In this document: in pieces, positions 1 to 8,451 of the stretch
How positions within the stretch are numbered: the first letter of the stretch is position 1
How the letters are laid out: every line of letters starts with the position of its first letter
DNA from: Korobacter sp963703075
Lineage (GTDB): Bacteria > Acidobacteriota > Terriglobia > Terriglobales > Acidobacteriaceae
DNA: 64,000 nt
NCBI GenBank assembly: GCA_963703075.1
Contig: OY969786.1
Coordinates: 1,922,001 to 1,986,000 of the forward strand
Direction: 5' to 3'
Made by a program: the position numbers and the translations under genes
Notes under the pieces: model-generated
What the model saw: the letters and a program-made list of their open reading frames with translations, nothing else
What the model was told of the DNA's origin: nothing
The model's database searches: none

Positions 1-65
1 CACGCCAGCCCCGTGGGGCCAGCCCCAATCACCAGCACGTCAAAAGAGTAGTTCGGTTCGCCCAT
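1..65 (-). CDS. FAD/NAD(P)-binding oxidoreductase, N-terminal fragment
   Basis: Only the first 21 codons are inside the window. The minus-strand reading from the ATG at 63-65 gives a short polar start and then DVLVIGAGPTGLA. This is a beta strand followed by the GxGxxG dinucleotide-binding loop that opens flavoprotein reductases such as the thioredoxin-reductase and YpdA-like families. The rest of the gene lies to the left of the window. The cysteine dioxygenase gene is upstream on the same strand with about 83 bases between them, so co-transcription is possible. The exact subfamily cannot be decided from this fragment. Confidence 0.75.
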   Translation of the reverse strand, partial: MGEPNYSFDVLVIGAGPTGLA

Positions 66-148
66 GGTCTTAGGAACAGATTACAGGAGGAATGCGGCTT
101 GCGGAGCTGCCGCCGGGAAGAGTGGCCCGGTCGGATCGACGCCGGTGG

Positions 149-748
149 TCAGGAACGCGCGGGACGCACTTCGCGTTGTCCAAAGCGGGTGTTGAAGTGC
201 AGCTTGATTTCTCCACAGGTTCCCTGCTCATCCGAATACACCACGCAGGAATCGAAGGGTCGCGAATAGATGTGGAGGCTCACCGCCCGCTGGTTGAATT
301 CCCGCGGATTGTAGACAGAGTGCACCGGGTGCTCTGGATTGACGCCTACCGGGTTGAACGCGTTCATCTCAACCGTATCTGTGGGAACGATCTCGCAGCG
401 ATGCTCGGCTAACGATTCGGAGATCACGCGGTAGTTCTGCACTACCAGGCGCCCTGTCGGCACCGACATCCAGCAGTTCTGGCCCTTGTGATTATGGATG
501 GAACTCATCTGCCCCACTTCCCAGCAGATCGCCATCAGGTCGTATAGATCGGTGTGGTCGATCAGATTGCGGGTGTAGTGCTGGCCGTCCCAGGCGAGAT
601 AACGATCCAGCGTGGCCGGATCCACCGCATGCTGGCGCGTCCATTCTTCCACCATCGGCACGTCTTCGAAAGCGCTGGCAGGAAGCTGCCGGAGCAACTC
701 GACATATCGCTCAATCGGAACCATGGATACAGCCGCTTCCTGCGCCAT
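149..748 (-). CDS. cysteine dioxygenase type I
   Basis: Non-haem iron cupin that oxidises L-cysteine to cysteine sulfinate in the cytoplasm. Counting from the ATG at 748, the family residues are visible: YTRNL with the substrate-binding Arg near residue 60, HNHKGQNCW supplying two iron His (about 85 and 87), HPVHSVYN supplying the third His (about 143), and SLHIYSRPFD with the conserved Tyr (about 161). The length of about 199 residues is normal. A Cys (about 92) stands where mammalian enzymes have the Cys that cross-links to that Tyr; many bacterial enzymes are reported to have Gly there. I chose the ATG at 748 because GGAG sits six bases before it; an in-frame ATG at 760 adds four residues and lacks such a site. 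Confidence 0.9.
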   Translation of the reverse strand: MAQEAAVSMVPIERYVELLRQLPASAFEDVPMVEEWTRQHAVDPATLDRYLAWDGQHYTRNLIDHTDLYDLMAICWEVGQMSSIHNHKGQNCWMSVPTGRLVVQNYRVISESLAEHRCEIVPTDTVEMNAFNPVGVNPEHPVHSVYNPREFNQRAVSLHIYSRPFDSCVVYSDEQGTCGEIKLHFNTRFGQREVRPARS

Positions 749-869
749 CTTGCTCTCCATCGAAACCCAGAAATTCTACCCCGTATTCGGCATCTCTCGC
801 AAAGGATTGGAGTACCCTCCTCCATGCGACCACCCGGCCGCCTGCGGCATCTTTTGACCAGGAGAATCT

Positions 870-2294
870 ATGGCCACTCGCCAGGAAAAAGACTCGCTCG
901 GCACCAAGGACGTTCCCGCCGAGGCGTACTACGGCGTTCAGACCGCCCGAGCGCTGGAGAACTTCCCCATCAGCGGCATGCGCGCTCATCCGGCCCTCAT
1001 TCGCGCCATCGCCATGGAGAAGCAAGCCGCCGCTGAAGCCAACAAAGAGCTCGGCACGCTGGAACCAAAAATCGCGGAGGCCATCATCACCGCCGCCAAG
1101 GAAGTGCAGGCGGGCCGTTGGAACGAGCAGTTCGTGGTCGATGTTTTCCAGGCCGGCGCTGGCGTCAGCTTCCACATGAACGCCAACGAGGTGCTCGCGA
1201 ATCGCGCCGAAGAACTGCTCGGCGGCCAGCGCGGCGCATACAAAACCGTTCACCCCAACGATCACGTGAACTACGGCCAGTCCACCAACGACGTCTTTCC
1301 CACCGCGATGCGCCTGGCCACGCTGCTGGAGTTGGAGAATCTCTACCGCGTGCTCGACGATCTCGCCACCGCGTTTGCCGCCAAAGGCGAGGAATTCCAT
1401 GGCATCCTGAAGTCAGGCCGCACCCACATGCAGGATGCCGTCCCCATGCGCCTCGGCCAGGAATTCGCCGCTTATGCCGGAGCCATTCAGCGCGCTGAAA
1501 AACAGGTTCGCCAGTCGGCAGAGCTGCTGCGCGAACTGGGGCTCGGCGGTTCTGCGGTCGGCACCGGGATCAACACTCATCCTGAGTACCGCGAGCGAGC
1601 CGTCGCCCACCTGTCCCGCATTTCTGGGCAGCAACTCGTCTCCGCCGACGACCTGCGCTACGCCATGCAGTCCAATCTCGCCATGGCTTCCGTCAGCTCC
1701 GCCCTGCGCAACCTTGCCCTGGAAATCATTCGCATCAGCAACGACCTTCGCTTGCTCTCTTCGGGACCGAACACCGGCTTCGCAGAAATCAATCTCCCTG
1801 CATTACAGCCAGGATCTTCGATCATGCCCGGCAAAATCAATCCCGTAATGCCGGAGTTGGCCGCGATGGTTTCGTTCCAGGTCATCGGTAATGACCTCGC
1901 GGCCGCCATGGCAGTGCAGGCCGGCCAACTCGAACTTAACGTCATGATGCCCGCCATGGCCTATAACGTCTTGCAATCAATCGCCATCCTGACCAGCATG
2001 CTGCGGGTTTTTACCGATCGCTGTGTAGTTGGCATTACCGCCAACTCCAAGCGCGCGGAGTTTTATGCGCAGAGTACCGTCTCCCTGGCAACTGCTTTGA
2101 ATCCTTACATTGGTTACGCCAAGGCAGCAGAGATCGCGAAAGAGTCGGTCGCTACCGGCAAGACCATCATAGAAATCGCGCGGGAGAAGAAGTACCTTTC
2201 CGAACAACAGATCGCTGAAATCCTTGATCCAGCGCGGATGACGGAGCCTCGCGCTGCGATCCAACCAGCAGCAATTCGGGAAATAAAAAAATGA
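870..2294 (+). CDS. aspA: aspartate ammonia-lyase
   Basis: Cytoplasmic enzyme of the fumarase/aspartase superfamily, interconverting L-aspartate with fumarate and ammonia. The family blocks appear in order: the QAGAG..MNANEVLANRAEELLG region, HPNDHVNYGQSTNDVFPTA, GRTHMQDAVPMRLGQE, and the signature GSSIMPGKINPVMPE. The Q-L-E-L-N-V-M-M-P stretch after the signature and the VMPE ending favour aspartase over class II fumarase, which usually has a QCEA-type ending. The length of 474 residues is usual. AGGAGA precedes the ATG. It is divergent from the cysteine dioxygenase gene with about 120 bases between the starts. Residual doubt is only between aspartase and fumarase. Confidence 0.88.
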   Translation: MATRQEKDSLGTKDVPAEAYYGVQTARALENFPISGMRAHPALIRAIAMEKQAAAEANKELGTLEPKIAEAIITAAKEVQAGRWNEQFVVDVFQAGAGVSFHMNANEVLANRAEELLGGQRGAYKTVHPNDHVNYGQSTNDVFPTAMRLATLLELENLYRVLDDLATAFAAKGEEFHGILKSGRTHMQDAVPMRLGQEFAAYAGAIQRAEKQVRQSAELLRELGLGGSAVGTGINTHPEYRERAVAHLSRISGQQLVSADDLRYAMQSNLAMASVSSALRNLALEIIRISNDLRLLSSGPNTGFAEINLPALQPGSSIMPGKINPVMPELAAMVSFQVIGNDLAAAMAVQAGQLELNVMMPAMAYNVLQSIAILTSMLRVFTDRCVVGITANSKRAEFYAQSTVSLATALNPYIGYAKAAEIAKESVATGKTIIEIAREKKYLSEQQIAEILDPARMTEPRAAIQPAAIREIKK

Positions 2295-2313
2295 AGTTAA
2301 TCAAACTTTAGTA

Positions 2314-2490
2314 ATGGAGCCAGAACTTCTATGTCAAGCTAGTATTCGTTCCAGCAGCATCTACTCTGATTATGGCGCACCTTTCGGTACTACCGACAGT
2401 ATTCGTTCTAGGCTTGCCGCTGACTCTGCTTCTTTCCGAAACAGTGCGCCGGCGCAATCGGCCAACAACAAACTTTCCTACTTCCACTGA
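2314..2490 (+). CDS. possible 58-residue protein in an alternative frame
   Basis: An ATG-initiated reading frame runs from 2314 to a TGA at 2488-2490. Its product is rich in Ser, Ile, Tyr and Ala and contains two related segments, SIRSSSIYSDYG and SIRSRLAADS; the underlying DNA word AGTATTCGTTC occurs twice about 50 bases apart. Short Ser/Ile/Tyr repeat proteins of this look occur in other bacteria, and here the composition looks more protein-like than the hydrophobic start that the overlapping frame would give to the next gene. It could be a small protein, or the degenerate end of one. No function is proposed. Confidence 0.3.
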   Translation: MEPELLCQASIRSSSIYSDYGAPFGTTDSIRSRLAADSASFRNSAPAQSANNKLSYFH

Positions 2491-2926
2491 AGCTCTGATT
2501 GCCCAAGGCGCCGCGAAAGCCATTGCCCGCGCGCGCAGCCGGTACGGCCTGACACTCGACTACAGTCATCAGTCGATGCGTCACGTCGAGACCATGCTTG
2601 CGGAGCTCCACGAAGTGTATGCGGCCGATCCGCACTTGGTTGACATCCACTCGATGGCTTTCGTGCTCGGTTGCTATATCGGTGAGACGGTTCGCAAGAA
2701 CAACCCAAGCGCCGACTGGGAATATCACCTCGCCATGGGCGGTTATCCGCACGCGCTGCGCTGCGGCGAACAGACCTGCTTCCCCATGGAATGGTGCATG
2801 ACGCGCATGATCGGCAACGAGCACGAGAATGTCTGGACGAAGTACCGCCTGCTGGTGCACCAGCCGAAGACCGAGGAAGCCCCGGTACGCCTGAAGGCTC
2901 TGTCTGCCTCTGCCGGCCGGATTTAA
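2372..2926 (+). CDS. conserved hypothetical protein
   Basis: Up to 184 residues. The reliable part begins around codon 40 and reads EALIAQGAAKAIARAR, then a GLTLDYSHQS segment, then a helical region ending VRKNNPSADWEYHLA. It resembles the small bacterial proteins with an L-x-L-D-Y-S motif (DUF3806-like), of unknown role. No signal peptide is certain: the first about 40 residues of the longest frame overlap the alternative 2314-2490 frame, and an in-frame GTG near 2443 is another possible start. It lies downstream of aspA on the same strand, but nothing ties the two functionally. Confidence 0.6.
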   Translation: MAHLSVLPTVFVLGLPLTLLLSETVRRRNRPTTNFPTSTEALIAQGAAKAIARARSRYGLTLDYSHQSMRHVETMLAELHEVYAADPHLVDIHSMAFVLGCYIGETVRKNNPSADWEYHLAMGGYPHALRCGEQTCFPMEWCMTRMIGNEHENVWTKYRLLVHQPKTEEAPVRLKALSASAGRI

Positions 2927-2938
2927 GTTCTAAGACTG

Positions 2939-4075
2939 CTAGCGGAACAACAACGGAGCGAATGCGGTCAGGTTTCTCCGCCACACCGGCCAGCTATGCG
3001 CGCCATCCGTTTCCACCCCGGTAAACGGAATATTTTTTGACGTCAGCCAGCTCTTGAACTCCTGATTGCGTTTGAGTAGGCCGTCTTCTTTCCCGCAGGC
3101 AATCCATAACAACTTGATTTTCTCCGCACTCTTGGCGTCGAGGCCCGGAAAGTTCTTTGCCGGATCGTCGAAGATCGCCGAGCTCATCGCTCCCATCCAG
3201 GCAAATGTATCGAGATGATTCAGTCCGGTGTACAACGTCTCCGCTCCGCCCATCGAGAGTCCCGCAATCGCCCGGCCTTTGCGGTCTTTGATTACCGGAT
3301 ATTCCGCTTCGACCTGCGGGATTACTTCCGTCACCAAGGTATCGGCGAATTTCTCGATGTTCTGCTGCCATAACTCGGAGCCACCTACATGCTTCCATCC
3401 GTTTTCCAGCAGCCTGGGCGCGCCGTAGCCGAGCGGCATCACCACGATCATCGGCTTGGCCTTCCCTTGCGCAATTAAGTTATCGAGAATGAAATTGGCT
3501 TTTCCCATCACAGGCCACGCATCCGCATAGTCGCTGTAGCCGTGCAGCAGGTAGAGCACCGGATATTTCGTCTTCTTCTTTGCGTCAAATCCCGGGGGTG
3601 TGTAGACGAAGAAATCGCGCCGGTCACCTACGATCTTCGACGTGTAAAAGTGCCGGTGCAGCTCGCCGTGGGGAACATCCGTCTCCTCCCAGGTGGCAGC
3701 CGGAGATGCTGGGACTGTGAATACGCCGCCCTGGGCGAAATGGTTTGGCACGAACGCGTGAACGTTCGGATCGATGATCGTCAATCCGTCCACCACGAAC
3801 GTATAGCTGTAAATGTCGGGAGCCAGGGCTGCTGTTGTTGCCGTCCACAGGCCGCTGGCATCTTTCGTCATCTCCGTCGGCTTCTCTCCCGACGCGTCTT
3901 CCAGGCGCAATTCCACCTTCTGCGCGGCGGCTGCATTCAGGCGAAACGTTACCGTTCCATCTGGATGGACTTCGGGGGACTTGATCTCCTGCGCGTTGAT
4001 CATCAAGGCCGAAAGAAATAGGAACACCAGACCAAAAGTTACTGGACAAACCCTGCGCACATGAGGCATTTTCAT
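2939..4075 (-). CDS. secreted esterase, CE1/enterochelin-esterase-like
   Basis: Exported alpha/beta hydrolase of 378 residues. Residues 1-29 form a signal peptide (basic start, hydrophobic core, cleavage after INA). Residues about 30-120 look like an immunoglobulin-like carbohydrate-binding domain (VTFRLNAAAAQKVELRLED, then LWTATTAALAPDIYSYTFVVDG). The catalytic domain has LLHGYSDYADAW, the nucleophile elbow GLSMGG (Ser 274), an acid in GKEDGL (Asp 331) and the His in DGAHSWPVW (His 360). This architecture is known from feruloyl and acetyl-xylan esterases and related CE1 proteins, so a plant polysaccharide ester is a reasonable substrate, but that is inference. It is transcribed away from the acetyltransferase gene. 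Confidence 0.85.
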   Translation of the reverse strand: MKMPHVRRVCPVTFGLVFLFLSALMINAQEIKSPEVHPDGTVTFRLNAAAAQKVELRLEDASGEKPTEMTKDASGLWTATTAALAPDIYSYTFVVDGLTIIDPNVHAFVPNHFAQGGVFTVPASPAATWEETDVPHGELHRHFYTSKIVGDRRDFFVYTPPGFDAKKKTKYPVLYLLHGYSDYADAWPVMGKANFILDNLIAQGKAKPMIVVMPLGYGAPRLLENGWKHVGGSELWQQNIEKFADTLVTEVIPQVEAEYPVIKDRKGRAIAGLSMGGAETLYTGLNHLDTFAWMGAMSSAIFDDPAKNFPGLDAKSAEKIKLLWIACGKEDGLLKRNQEFKSWLTSKNIPFTGVETDGAHSWPVWRRNLTAFAPLLFR

Positions 4076-4168
4076 GGTTCACATACTAAACGGCGAAAAC
4101 CAGTTCTGTCTGTGCATGCGGGCCGTACCTGGATTTGGCATCCAACTACTCGGGTTCCTGGAGCTGAC

Positions 4169-5125
4169 TTGCGCATTACGATCGCGACTTCCCCCGCCGA
4201 GATCGAAGGTCTTCGCCCTGCATGGGAGCGCCTCTACCAGCCTGTACAACAGACTGCGTTCCTGGATTTCCAGCTCAACCACCTCGCTGCCTCCCACTTC
4301 GCCGATCGCGAGTCGCCGTATGTCGTCATGGCTGAGAGTTCTTCCTCCGCAGCGCTGATTCCCGCAGCCATTCGCCAAAGCACCGGCGAAATGACCCTTC
4401 TGGGCGAATCTCTTTTCGACTATCGCGATGTGCTGCACGTGGGATCGAACGAGGCCCTCGAAGCCGCCTGGGCGGAGCTCACGAAACTTAAGCGCCCGCT
4501 CTCGTTTTTCGCCCTGCGGCCTGAAGCGCAACTTCGTTGGCAGATGATCCCCACCGCCGACTTTGCCAACGCGCCCTGCGTGCGCCACCAGGATACGGAC
4601 TGCGACGAATTCCGCGCCGCTCACAACCGCTTGGGCATGTATTACCGCCGCCTCATCAAGCGTGGTGTGCACTTCCACACCCGCAGCGGCAAGGACCGCG
4701 CGCTGGTTCGCACCATTTACGACCGCAAGGCAACGCAGTTCCCCGACGAAGCCAACAATATCTTTCTCGATCCGCATCGCCGCGAATTCATGGGGCTGGC
4801 GTGCGCCGCCCTGGGCGATCGCTGCGAAATCTTCACCCTCGAGCACGGCAGCCAGTTAGTCGCCGCCCTCGTCACCCTGCGCGACGTCGAGGCTCGCCGC
4901 CTCTACACGGTTTACTTTGATCCTGCCTGGGCGAAGTTTTCCCCCGGCACAGTGCTCATTTACGAAGTGACCGCGCGCACTCTCGCCGAAGGTTTGGACT
5001 GCGATTTCATGACCGGCGAGTATGGCTACAAAAACCGCCTGGCAACCGCCATGGTGCCGCTGTTGAAAGTCCAGGTAAGCGCCGAACAGCTGGCCCAAGC
5101 CACCTCCCGCGAACGCGCCGCCTAG
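4169..5125 (+). CDS. CelD/BcsL-type GNAT acetyltransferase
   Basis: Cytoplasmic acyltransferase of the GNAT_6/FemAB-like fold. Visible features are FLDFQLNHLAA near the start, a central YYRRLIKRG segment, and the C-terminal acyl-CoA half with LVAALVTLRD, a VYFDPAWAKFSPG segment and DFMTGEYGYKNRLA. Proteins of this family are often linked to exopolysaccharide or cell-surface modification. An in-frame ATG at 4061 would make the coding region overlap the start of the divergent esterase. I prefer the TTG at 4169, preceded by GGAG at five bases, which leaves room for promoters of both genes and removes a low-complexity, poorly coding leader. The start is therefore inferred. Confidence 0.75.
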   Translation: MRITIATSPAEIEGLRPAWERLYQPVQQTAFLDFQLNHLAASHFADRESPYVVMAESSSSAALIPAAIRQSTGEMTLLGESLFDYRDVLHVGSNEALEAAWAELTKLKRPLSFFALRPEAQLRWQMIPTADFANAPCVRHQDTDCDEFRAAHNRLGMYYRRLIKRGVHFHTRSGKDRALVRTIYDRKATQFPDEANNIFLDPHRREFMGLACAALGDRCEIFTLEHGSQLVAALVTLRDVEARRLYTVYFDPAWAKFSPGTVLIYEVTARTLAEGLDCDFMTGEYGYKNRLATAMVPLLKVQVSAEQLAQATSRERAA

Positions 5126-5172
5126 GCAAGAATCATTTTCGCGTCGACGCTTCCCAGGGATATCGAGACCCT

Positions 5173-7620
5173 CTAGTCATGTCGCAGTGCGACCATGGGA
5201 TCAACTTTCACCGCCCGGCGCGCTGGGATGTAACAGGCCAGCATGGCCGTGGCGAGCAGGGCAAGCGGAGCCACCACGAGTGTCCGGGGATCGAAGGCCG
5301 ACACTCCCCACAGCTCCGATCTCACGATGCGCACCGAAACCAGGGACAGGGCCAGGCCCGTGCCAATCCCGATTCCGACCAGCCAGAGGCCATGTCGCAA
5401 CACGAGTGAGAGAATGTTGCTGCTCTGCGCGCCCAGCGCTATGCGAACGCCAAAGTCGTGGGTTTGCAAAGTGACGGAGTAGGCGATCACCCCGAAGAGT
5501 CCGATCAAGGCAAGGCCCAGGCCGATTCCGGCGCAAGCACCGAAGGAGACTACCCGGAACTTGGGCTTCATGTAGACGTGGCTGTCGAGAAAATCGTCCA
5601 GGGATTGCGGCCGCAACAACATTGCCTCCGAATCCATCGCGGTCACTGCCTGCCGGATGTTGTTAACTACCGAGTGCGGGTCCACTGAGGTACGGACCAG
5701 CAGACTGCGTGTTCCAAACCCCGTGAACGTGTACGGCAAATAGGCTTCCGGGCGCACCGCCTCATCAAAACCCAGGTTCCGATAATCGCTCACGACGCCC
5801 ACAATCTCGAAGTACGCGTTGTGCGGCAACTGTGGGATCTGATCGAATTCGTTGAACTTCACCTGCCGGCCAATAGGATCGTCCTCGCCGAAGTAGGCCT
5901 TCACCATCTCGTGATTCACCACCGCCACTTTTCTTCCAGAGGCAACATCTTCCGGCGTGAGCAACCGCCCCCGCAAAAGCTGCAGCCCGAGAGCCGAGAA
6001 GTAGTTCTCGCTCACACCGTCGAAGGCCGTCGGCCACAAAGTGTCGTGTGGTTTCCCGGGAATGGTGATGTCGCGGCTCCCTGGAACGCCTTCCATCGGC
6101 ACCCCGATCGACACCGCCGCTGCCGAAATACCCGGTACGGTAAGAATGCGCGGCAACACATTTTCGAAGAAGGCGCGCTTCCCTTCTACGGTCTCGTACC
6201 CAGGTCCCGGCACACGTAAGTCGGCGGTGAGAACGCCCTGCGTGCGGATACCGGGGTCGAAGTGCAGCATGGCATAGAAGCTGCGCCACATAAGGCCGGC
6301 GGAGAACAGCAGCAGCATGGAGATCGCCACCTGTCCTACGACGAGGCCGGCGCGCACTCGTGTCCCTCCGCGGGCTGCGCCGACATTGACGCCGCTGGTC
6401 TGCAGGTTGGAACGCAGGTCACGCCGCACCGCCATCCATGCCGGCGAGAGCCCGAACAGTAGCGTCGTGATCAGCGAAACGCCCAGCGCAAACAACAGCA
6501 CCGGCCAGTTCAGGCTGAGATCCGCCTCACCCGGAACCTGAAGTCCCGGCGTATGCCGAACCAGTTGCAGTCCGAGAAGACTCAAGAGGGTCCCGGCGAA
6601 ACATCCCGCTATACCCAACACCAGGCTCTCCACAAAAAGTTGGGCGATCAGACGGCGTCGGCTTGCGCCCAGCGCGGAGCGTAGTGCGATCTCGCGCGCT
6701 CTCCCTGAATGATGCGTCAGGAGCAGGCTGGCCACGTTGCTGGAAGAGATGAACAGCAGTAGCGCGACCGCCGCAATCAGCAGCGACACGGTCTGCTTGA
6801 AGTCGCCGACGATCGCGTCGTTGAAAGGACGCACCAGCATCTGGAAGTGTTCCGGAAAGTCCTGGCGTTCCGTGGCGGCCAGGCCCTGCGCGACGACCTG
6901 CAAGTCCGCGCCCGCCGACTCGCGGCTCACATCCTTCTTCAGAATCCCATTAGCGAAAAAGTAAGAGGGTTCGCTCTCTTCAATGGCCTGCGCCAAATCG
7001 GGCTCGGGACGATTCCAAGGAATCACGATGTAAACATCGGCACCGTAAAGCAGGAAGCGCTTCGGCATCACACCTACTACCGTGCGTGCACCGCTCCCGA
7101 GCATCATCGTCTTCCCCAGAACCCCGCGGTCGCTGTTGAAGTGGCTTTTCCAGTACGCGTAGCTCAATAACACGGCTGGGCTAGATCCCGGTTGCGCATC
7201 CTGGTCGGTCAGCCCTCGCCCGAACAGCGGAGCCACGCCCCAGAACTGCATGGCATTCGGGGTGAGCACGCAGCCATGGACATCTTCCGTCGTGTTCTGG
7301 TGCCGGTACGAGACGTCCCACCCTGTATACGCCACCACATCTTCGAAGCTGTGGCTCTGCTCTCGAAACGCAGCGATGTCGTGCAGGCGATACATGGTGC
7401 GGTATCCCTCGGTTGCTCGCGACGTGTTGTGCAACTGAATCACCGTCAGACGGTTCGCATCGCGATAGGGAAACGGGTAGAGCACACCGTTGTAAAAGAT
7501 GCTGAAGATTACCGTGGACAGGCCAATGCCCAGCGCAAGGGCAACAATGGCAATCGAGGTGAAACCAGGGTTTTTGCGGAGCTGACGGAGAGCATAACGG
7601 AAGTCTCGCGAGAGATGCAT
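5173..7620 (-). CDS. ADOP-family MacB/FtsX-type ABC permease
   Basis: Membrane protein of 815 residues, without an ATPase gene beside it. The N-terminus has the DFRYALRQLRKNPGFT motif and a first membrane segment (about 20-45), then a MacB-type periplasmic domain. An FtsX domain with three membrane segments follows (about 280-430), containing the REIALRSALGASRRRLI motif. A second periplasmic domain and a second FtsX domain come next (about 690-810; GVRIALGAQ). This duplicated arrangement matches the acidobacterial duplicated orphan permeases, which lack a cognate ATPase in the same locus. The substrate is unknown; relatives export macrolides, peptides or lipoproteins. Confidence 0.9.
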   Translation of the reverse strand: MHLSRDFRYALRQLRKNPGFTSIAIVALALGIGLSTVIFSIFYNGVLYPFPYRDANRLTVIQLHNTSRATEGYRTMYRLHDIAAFREQSHSFEDVVAYTGWDVSYRHQNTTEDVHGCVLTPNAMQFWGVAPLFGRGLTDQDAQPGSSPAVLLSYAYWKSHFNSDRGVLGKTMMLGSGARTVVGVMPKRFLLYGADVYIVIPWNRPEPDLAQAIEESEPSYFFANGILKKDVSRESAGADLQVVAQGLAATERQDFPEHFQMLVRPFNDAIVGDFKQTVSLLIAAVALLLFISSSNVASLLLTHHSGRAREIALRSALGASRRRLIAQLFVESLVLGIAGCFAGTLLSLLGLQLVRHTPGLQVPGEADLSLNWPVLLFALGVSLITTLLFGLSPAWMAVRRDLRSNLQTSGVNVGAARGGTRVRAGLVVGQVAISMLLLFSAGLMWRSFYAMLHFDPGIRTQGVLTADLRVPGPGYETVEGKRAFFENVLPRILTVPGISAAAVSIGVPMEGVPGSRDITIPGKPHDTLWPTAFDGVSENYFSALGLQLLRGRLLTPEDVASGRKVAVVNHEMVKAYFGEDDPIGRQVKFNEFDQIPQLPHNAYFEIVGVVSDYRNLGFDEAVRPEAYLPYTFTGFGTRSLLVRTSVDPHSVVNNIRQAVTAMDSEAMLLRPQSLDDFLDSHVYMKPKFRVVSFGACAGIGLGLALIGLFGVIAYSVTLQTHDFGVRIALGAQSSNILSLVLRHGLWLVGIGIGTGLALSLVSVRIVRSELWGVSAFDPRTLVVAPLALLATAMLACYIPARRAVKVDPMVALRHD

Positions 7621-7777
7621 GACCGGGCCTCAGAGGTGGGTGGGAAGATTTTACTCCGGCATGGAAGATCCAGGGTGGAAGGCGCTGTTCGCCGTCTCTT
7701 GCTGTGCGCCGACCGATTTGCCGTCGAAACCAATGTCTTGAGGCGATGCAATAACCGTAGTCAAAACGGAGGCTGCT

Positions 7778-8428
7778 GTGACTCAGGCTGGCCCGACAAT
7801 CGAGAAAGCTGTTTCCGCGCCGGTTTGGCTGCGGGTTGGTTTCTGGCTGTGCACTCTCATCGCCGCGGCGGCGGTGGTCCGTCGACTGGTGGCGCTGGCT
7901 CACCCTATGCAGGCCGGACCACCGCAGTTGCTGGCGCTCGATGATTATTTCACCTCACAGGCGGCGCTCACGCGGGCGCACATCATTCCCGCCTTGCTCT
8001 TTGTCGCGCTGGCTCCGGTCGTGCTTTTGCGCTGGACGAAGGCCGTTTGGCCGCAAAGAGCTCTCTACGTTCTGGGTGCGATCGTCGGCGCAACAGCTTA
8101 TGCGATGAGTGTCCATGCAGTGGGAGGCTGGATCGAGCGCTCTGCCGTTCTCCTGCTCGACACCTGGTTCCTGTTCTCGCTGGCGAATGCATTCCGCTTT
8201 CGCCGGAAGCACGACATGCTTCAGGAGCGGCGCTGGCTGGTGCGCGCGGTGGTTGTGTTACTGGGAATTGCCACGACCCGTCCAGTGATGGGCATTTTCT
8301 TCGCCACCAGCCGGTTCACCCATCTGCAGCCCAGCCAATTTTTCGGGATCGCTTTCTGGATCGGCTTCTCGATCAATGTCATCGTGGTGGAGTGGTGGCT
8401 GAGAAGACGTGCGCAGATCTCCGGATAA
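7778..8428 (+). CDS. DUF2306-like integral membrane protein
   Basis: 216 residues with about six hydrophobic segments (near 20-40, 75-92, 103-120, 128-146, 165-185 and 193-210) and little outside the membrane. A RAHIIPALLFVALAPVVLL segment and a later LVRAVVVLLGIATTRP segment fit the DUF2306 predicted membrane proteins, whose role is unknown. An Arg-rich RRR motif ends the protein on the probable cytoplasmic side. It is divergent from the ADOP permease, with about 157 bases between the starts. Confidence 0.65.
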   Translation: MTQAGPTIEKAVSAPVWLRVGFWLCTLIAAAAVVRRLVALAHPMQAGPPQLLALDDYFTSQAALTRAHIIPALLFVALAPVVLLRWTKAVWPQRALYVLGAIVGATAYAMSVHAVGGWIERSAVLLLDTWFLFSLANAFRFRRKHDMLQERRWLVRAVVVLLGIATTRPVMGIFFATSRFTHLQPSQFFGIAFWIGFSINVIVVEWWLRRRAQISG

Positions 8429-8451
8429 TGCCCCGGAGGCCGAAGGTAGGC

